A DNA stretch of 64,000 nucleotides from Candidatus Paraburkholderia kirkii. Its GTDB lineage: Bacteria; Pseudomonadota; Gammaproteobacteria; Burkholderiales; Burkholderiaceae. The notes below the pieces were generated by a model. It worked only from the letters and a program-made list of their open reading frames with translations, was not told the DNA's origin and made no database searches. The position numbers and the translations under genes were made by a program. Positions 58,809-64,000 of this stretch are shown in pieces; the first letter of the stretch is position 1; the number at the start of each line of letters is the position of its first letter. The stretch is taken from the NCBI GenBank assembly GCA_001189345.1, contig LFKV01000004.1:1-64000 (forward strand), given 5' to 3'.

Positions 58809-60011
58809 TCATTCGCGCCGCTCGCCCACGGCCGACAGGCTGCGGTACACCACGAACGGCGTCACGATCTGCAGCATGACGATCGAGCACATGACGATCG
58901 CGCGCAGCGTGGGATCATAGTCCGGATAGAGCACGTACATGTCGTCGACGAGCAGGTACGCGAGCGCCGACATCGACGTGAGCGCCACGCCGAGCGCCAC
59001 GCCTTGCTTCCAGTCGAGTCCGCTCGGCTTGGCGAAAATCAGCACGCCGACGAGCTTGCCGACGAAACGCGCAACGATCAGCCCGAGCGCCGCAACGCCG
59101 CCGAGCGCGATATCGCGCCAGTGAAACGACGTGAGCGTCAGCGCAAAAAGAATGACTGTGAGCAGCCATCCGGCGGAACCGAAGTGCGACGGCCACAACT
59201 GCGGCCGTTCGTCAGCGTTCTTCACGATGATGCCGGCGGCGAGCAGCGAGAGGATCGTCGAGAGCTTGAAAATATGCGCGATCGCGATGGCCAGCAGCAC
59301 GAGCCCGAAGAGCGCGACGAACGAATGCTCGTCGGTCGGGGGAAGGCGCCGCGCCAGCAAATTGCACGCGCGCGCGAGCAGGAACGCGAGCACGAGCGAG
59401 CCGATCAGCAGATAGAGCGGCTGCAGGATGGTCGCAAACGTATTGCCGTAGATTTCCTGATGCAGCACGCCCGCCGCGAGCTTTTCGACGATCACCGCAT
59501 ACATGCTGTTGAGCGCGGTCAGCGTCAGGAGACGCTGCGTGACCTGTCCTTCGGCGCGCAGCTCCGTCTTCAATTGAATGACCATCGCGGGCGACGTGGC
59601 CATTGCGATCGCGGCGATCACGACCGACGGCATCGTCGGCACGTTGAGCAGTATCAGCGCGATCAGCACCAGGCCGAACGTGAACGTCGATTCGGCGATG
59701 CTCGACAGGATCAGATACGGATTGCGGCAAATCCAGCGCAGATCGAGCCGGCCGCCCAGTTCGAAGAGCAACAGACCGAGCGCGACGTCGAGCAGCGGCC
59801 GCGACAGGCCGCCCGCGCTGGAGTCGATCACGCCGAGGCCCGCGTTGCCCGCGATCAGCCCGATCACCGCATAGCCGGTGATGCGCGGCAGACGCCATGC
59901 GCGCCAAAGCAGCTCTCCGGCAAGTTCCGCCGTGACGAGCGCGAGACCGGCCCAGAGAATGGCGTCGGGTTCGAGCGGCCAGGCGGGCAGAAATGAAAAT
60001 GCCGAATTCAT
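58809..60011 (-). CDS. cation:proton antiporter (KefB/NhaP-type, CPA2)
   Basis: A 400-aa membrane protein with about 12 hydrophobic helices. ATG 60011 gives MNSAFSFLPAWPLEPDAILW. CPA family features include RITGYAVIGLIAGNAGLGVI, LGLLLFELGGRLDLRWICRN and IAMATSPAMVIQLKTELRAE. There is no C-terminal TrkA-N domain, so it is a short form. It probably exchanges K+ or Na+ for H+; the ion is not shown. It lies 42 bases before the ligase gene and is intact. Confidence 0.88.
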   Translation of the reverse strand: MNSAFSFLPAWPLEPDAILWAGLALVTAELAGELLWRAWRLPRITGYAVIGLIAGNAGLGVIDSSAGGLSRPLLDVALGLLLFELGGRLDLRWICRNPYLILSSIAESTFTFGLVLIALILLNVPTMPSVVIAAIAMATSPAMVIQLKTELRAEGQVTQRLLTLTALNSMYAVIVEKLAAGVLHQEIYGNTFATILQPLYLLIGSLVLAFLLARACNLLARRLPPTDEHSFVALFGLVLLAIAIAHIFKLSTILSLLAAGIIVKNADERPQLWPSHFGSAGWLLTVILFALTLTSFHWRDIALGGVAALGLIVARFVGKLVGVLIFAKPSGLDWKQGVALGVALTSMSALAYLLVDDMYVLYPDYDPTLRAIVMCSIVMLQIVTPFVVYRSLSAVGERRE

Positions 60012-60835
60012 CGTGTTGGCTTCTCCTTCGTTGCTGCTAGCTACGGGTGCACGTTCCGTCGCGTGACGTCGCATCGACCGCGCGACGCTCGCGGGCGACG
60101 CGCATCCGCCCGGCCAGGCGAGCGTTGGTTCATTCAGGCGAAACGAAATACGAACGAACACGGCGTCACGGCCAGGCCGTGCACGAATTAGACGACGCAT
60201 CCAGCCCGCGGCGGAGCGTTTCGCGTGCCACCGATGTCGCACCGAAGCCTCTGGATCTGGGTGACACAGACGACGCATGCGACGCTCGCCCGGTTGCCGA
60301 ACCGGACACAGCAAACGACGACGTGGCTTCGTTGATCAGATTCTTGGCACGCACCCATCGTTCCATTGAAGCGGTCGCCGTCTGAACGACGCGGCGCAGG
60401 AAGAAGCGCGATTGTGCCATACCTCGGTGCCCCTGACAGAAAGTCCAAGCTCATGATTCTTATAAAGTAAAAGCGACTGAAGCGCTTGGATCGAGGTGGA
60501 AAATATGACCTGTTGCATGAATCGGGCGTCCGGGCTTTCTTGTCTTGCGGCGGACCGGTGGCCTCACCTTCCGGTGGTTACGATTTACTATATATAATCG
60601 TAGCAATAGTTAATAAACGGCCGTGCGCCCTGTGGACAACACCGATTTTGTTTTTCCATTCAATCGATTGGAAAAATCAAAAGCGGGTCGTAAACATGTT
60701 CGCGCGCCGCGGTAAACCTGGAACAACTTTTCGGACGTCGCACGGCACCTGCCGGTTGTCCCGTTTACGTGCACATCGAGTGCACACGTCTTTTGCCTGC
60801 AATTCGACGAGTTATCCACAACATGCCGGGGATAA
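60012..60835. other. 820-base intergenic region with AT-rich inverted repeats and DnaA-box motifs
   Basis: No gene is supported. Features seen: TACGATT (60579-60585) with its inverse AATCGTA (60596-60602) around a TATATA core; TTTTTCCA (60651-60658) with its inverse TGGAAAAA (60669-60676); a near DnaA box TGTGGACAA (60631-60639); and a perfect DnaA box TTATCCACA (60812-60820). It is much richer in A+T than its surroundings between ~60440 and 60700. Short open frames here look like chance. Confidence 0.5.
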
Positions 60836-62660
60836 CTACGCCGGGCCGAGTTCTCCGTGGCGCAATGCGCGCAGCAAGAAGCGGGCGGGATCGACCACTT
60901 CGGCCAGTTCCCGCTCGATGGGCCACGGCTCGCCCTCGATCTGCGATGCAATCAGCTCGGCCGCGAGCGTCGCCCAGATTAGTAGACCGCGCGAGCCGAA
61001 GACGAATGCGCCGAAGAGACCCGGCATGCGCGGCAGATCGAGCGGCCACGCGCCGGACAATCGATGCGCATCGCGGCGCGCGATGTGTTCGTCGGCGAGC
61101 TGGCCGATCATCGGCATGCGGTCGCTCGTCACGCAGCGGAACGCGACGCAGCCCTGGCGCACCTCGTCGGCGCTCAGCGAAAGTCCCGGCAGCATGCCGG
61201 CGATGCGTTCCATGTTCTCGAGGTGCCCGGCGTCGCGAATCTCGGAGCCGGGATCGTCGATGTCGTAGGTTGCGCCGATGAGCTTGCCCCGCGCGCCGAG
61301 CGGCACCGTGTAGCCTTCGCCGATCACCGATACGCGCAGCGTATCGAGCACGCGCGCGTCGAGGACGCTGAGCTGGCCGCGCACGATGCGCGTCGGTGAC
61401 CGTAGAGGCCCGCGAGACGCGCCGCATCGTGCGCGCTGGCGAGCACCATGACCGGTGCGCCGGCGATTTCGTCGCCGTTCGCGTCGAATGCCCGCCAGAT
61501 CCGGCCATCGTGCGCGATGCGCGCCACGTCGGTATTCATTCGCGTCGCGATACGGTCGGATACATCGGCGAGTTGCGCCGTGCATATTGCTGTCGGCGAG
61601 ATTGCGCCGCCATGCGGAAAGAACCAGCCGCCGCGTGCGACCTCGATGCCCGCGATCCGCGATGCTTCGGTGCGCGTCACCGGCTGCACGTAGTCCGCCG
61701 GATAGGCGAAGCGCGCGATGGCGGCCGCGAGCGCATCGGCGTCCTCGGGCGTATCGGCGATCTGAAGCAGGCCTGCATCGCTGCTCTCCAGGTCGTGACC
61801 CGCTTGCTCGAGTGCCCGCCAGCGATGCCGCGCGCAGAGAAATCCGGCGCGCGTAAAGCGTGCGGCCACGCTATCGTCGCGCCAGACGATCGGATGAAAC
61901 ACACCCACCGGATTACCCGATGCCTCGCGCGCAGGTGACGCGTGGCGATCGATCAGCGTGACGCGCCAGCCGCGCCCGGCAAGCCGCGAACTCATCGCGC
62001 AGCCCGCCAGACCCGCGCCGATCACGATGGCCTCGCGCACGCTCGCATCGCAAGGAAGCGGCGGTTCGTGGCAGCGCACGCGCCAGCGTGGCGCGAAGCG
62101 CGCGGTCAGTGATCCGGGCGACGTGCCGAGCGCGGGTTCGAAACCCGCGGCGTCGAGTGCGCGCCGCAATTGCGCATGCGTTTTTTCGCGGGCGGTCAGG
62201 CAGACCGTGGCGCCATCGCCCGCGAGACGCGTGAGCGTCTTGCACAGCCTGCGCGGATCATCGGTTTCGCGCCCGTTGGTCATGTCGATGTGAAACGCAT
62301 CGGCGCGCAGCCACATGCCGGATAGCAACCCGTGCGTATCGTCGCCGATCGCGAGCGTCAGCACCACGCGCCTCGTATCGAACGCCAGCCGATGCACGCC
62401 GGGCACGCGCATGGCCAGGCGCGTGCGAGCTCGGCTGCGAGCGGCGACGCATCGTCCGACGGCGGAGCGTCGAGCGCCTCGAGCGGCGCGATGGCGACGA
62501 CATGCAGCCGGTCGCAACGCGCATCGTCGTCGCGCCAGCTTTGCCAGGCGGCGAGAAAGACGCCGCCATGCACGAAGTTCGTCTCGACGAGCGTAAAGAC
62601 GCGCTTGTGCCGCCAGCGCGCCGGAAGATCGTGCGGCCCGAGAAGCGAGGATTCGGTCAT
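60836..62660 (-). pseudogene. mnmC: MnmC bifunctional tRNA wobble-uridine modification enzyme, two frameshifts
   Basis: MnmC finishes mnm5s2U at the tRNA wobble position; an N-terminal MnmD methylase and a C-terminal FAD oxidase act in turn. From ATG 62660 it reads MTESSLLGPHDLPARWRHKR. A 1-base deletion near 62430 shifts the frame before RVPGVHRLAFDTRRVVLTLA. The oxidase domain (EAIVIGAGLAGCAMSSRLAG) is open to about 61395, where another 1-base lesion shifts the rest (TRIVRGQLSVLDARVLDTLR to the stop at 60836). Both domains are otherwise well preserved. Confidence 0.86.
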
Positions 62661-62709
62661 TCGATATGGATCAAGGAAAGGCTTTGCGATGGAAGCGGGT
62701 TCCGGAGGA

Positions 62710-63754
62710 TCAGGCGGAAGACGACTTCGCGACGGCACGCGCCGCGTTACTCGCGGCGGCATCGAGGAGGAGCGGATCGAGCGCGTCGGCGGCGCGCCAT
62801 GCCGCGAGTCCGCCCATCAGCGGCGCGACGTCGGTGAAGCCGTGGGACGTCAGCTCGCGGGCGGCGAGCGCCGCGGATACTTCGTTCGGGCAATCGCAAT
62901 AGATCACGAGCTTGCGGTCGCGGGAAATTCCCGAAAGCTGGGACGCGATTTCGTCATCGAGAAGCAGTGCGCCGGGAATCGAATAGGGATCCATCTTGCG
63001 GCGCTCGCGACGGCGCACGTCGACGACGAGCGGCGGCGGTTCGCCCGCGAGCAGCGCGTGCAGCGTGGCGATATCGATGCGCGCCATGCGCAGCTTGTGC
63101 AGCAGCGACACCCGCTGCCACCAGCGCACCGCGAGATACAGCGCGAGCGCGACGGCCGCAACCGCGATCACGCCGCGTCCGAGCCAGTCGAGCCAGGCGA
63201 GCGCCGTATCGACGAGGTCCGCGAACAGGGCGCCGAACGCGACGCCGACTCCGGACCACAGCAGCGCGCCGAGCGCGTCATAGAAGAGAAAGCTGCCAAG
63301 GCCGATGCCGGTCGCGCCCGCGACGGGAATCGCCAGCGTCGAAAGCCCGGGGATGAACTTCGACACTGCGAGGATGCGTACGCCGAAGCGCCCGAAGAAG
63401 CCGGCACTGCGGGTCACGCAGGTATCGCGCGAGATCGAGAGCTTGCACATGAAGGCGAGCACGCGGCTGCCGTAACGGCGTCCGAGCCAGAACCAGAGGG
63501 TGTCGCCGATGAGCGCGGCGATGCTCGCCGTGACGACGATCGCCGCGAGCGGCCCGAATGCGGCCGATGGAAAAAAACGGAAGCAAGCTCGAAGTCAGCG
63601 CCGAAAAAGTACCCGGAGCGAAGCTTGCCGAAACCGCGATCGCACCCGTCAAAGCCAGTGTGGGCAAGGCTGGGAGCGGCAGGCCGAGACACTCGAGCAG
63701 AACGTTGGCAAAAACCAACGGCAGCCCGTATTCGATGATCAGCTCGCGCAGCAT
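62710..63754 (-). pseudogene. DedA-family membrane protein fused to a rhodanese domain, frameshifted
   Basis: The DedA part starts at ATG 63754 (MLRELIIEYGLPLVFANVLL, then LALTGAIAVSASFAPGTFSA). A shift around 63590 separates this from the continuation, FGPLAAIVVTASIAALIGDT and GFFGRFGVRILAVSKFIPGL. A C-terminal rhodanese domain follows, with VIYCDCPNEVSAALAAREL, whose Cys is the active site, ending at 62710. DedA proteins handle lipid flipping and membrane charge; the fusion is typical in Burkholderia from memory. At least one lesion breaks it. Confidence 0.75.
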
Positions 63755-63915
63755 GGATCGGACCCAGGTGTCATGCGACGAAAAAACCGGCCGGGAGCCC
63801 CGAAAATTTAAGGGTAAATCTTTGAAACCCTTGTCCTGATTGGGTTTGCGCTGCGCTATCATACCAAGCGCCGCGTATAGAGGCGGCGTGAAGGCGACGG
63901 AGTGGAGCAACACCG

Positions 63916-64000
63916 GTGAAGTCGCGCGAAACAACGCCGATTCGTCGGGCGGGCACGCCAGAAGGCCGTCCCTACTCGACTGCACGGCTTGCGCACGTAT
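63916..64000 (+). CDS. possible start of a gene running off the right edge
   Basis: A GTG at 63916 with GGAG 8 bases upstream opens a frame with no stop to the window edge (28 codons, VKSRETTPIRRAGTPEGRPY and onward). It is divergent from the DedA-rhodanese gene. I do not recognise it, and a short open frame in GC-rich DNA can be chance. Confidence 0.3.
   Translation, partial: MKSRETTPIRRAGTPEGRPYSTARLAHV

Overview
This is about 64 kb of GC-rich DNA from a member of the Burkholderia sensu lato group (Burkholderiaceae; Caballeronia or Paraburkholderia-like). The assignment rests on recognised protein families and gene order: purF-cvpA-dedD-folC-accD-trpA-methyltransferase-trpB-trpF-truA-fimV-asd-leuBDC, then gltA-sdhEBADC-gntR-mdh-citE-prpC. 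Many accessory genes are broken by frameshifts, stops or insertion sequences (IS), while housekeeping genes are clean. That combination suggests a lineage losing genes, such as the leaf-nodule Caballeronia symbionts. The species is inferred, not shown.

Layout. 1-417: end of an IS3-family (IS2-group) element that cuts metZ. 418-17584 (minus strand): one long biosynthetic run for purines, folate, malonyl-CoA, tryptophan, pseudouridine, the aspartate pathway and leucine. All genes are intact except metZ (IS plus frameshift) and leuB (in-frame TAA). 17878-18500: a mazEF toxin-antitoxin pair. 18606-26233: citrate synthase, succinate dehydrogenase with its assembly factor, a GntR regulator with a perfect 26-bp palindrome, and malate dehydrogenase. 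26350-29122: a broken citrate-lyase-like gene, prpC cut by an IS630-family element, and a small membrane protein. 29135-38418: a decayed accessory zone (permease, mnmH, eutBC, an AcoR-type regulator, opgC, a DUF4186 gene), with only a DUF1328 protein and a TerC-family protein intact. 38426-55327: a cobalamin (B12) cluster with two adenosylcobalamin riboswitches. It holds cobM, cobK, cbiD (broken), cobL, cobG, cobH, cobI, cbiG-cobJ, a broken prolyl-hydroxylase, two chelatase accessory genes, cobN, cobW and cobE (broken). 55470-56823: a second copy of the IS3-family element, inverted relative to the first, which truncates a marR gene. 57654-63754: a glutamate-cysteine ligase homologue, an antiporter, broken mnmC and a broken DedA-rhodanese gene. 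The intergenic regions here carry DnaA-box-like motifs.

How the genes work together. The left half supplies amino acids and runs the TCA cycle. The B12 cluster would make the corrin ring by a mixed route: oxygen-dependent CobG and CobN together with CbiD and CbiG, which are usually associated with the anaerobic route. B12-dependent ethanolamine lyase (eutBC) is broken, and so is cbiD, which suggests that B12 production and use are both decaying. MnmC and MnmH both modify the wobble uridine of tRNAs and both are broken. I saw no tRNA, rRNA or CRISPR array.
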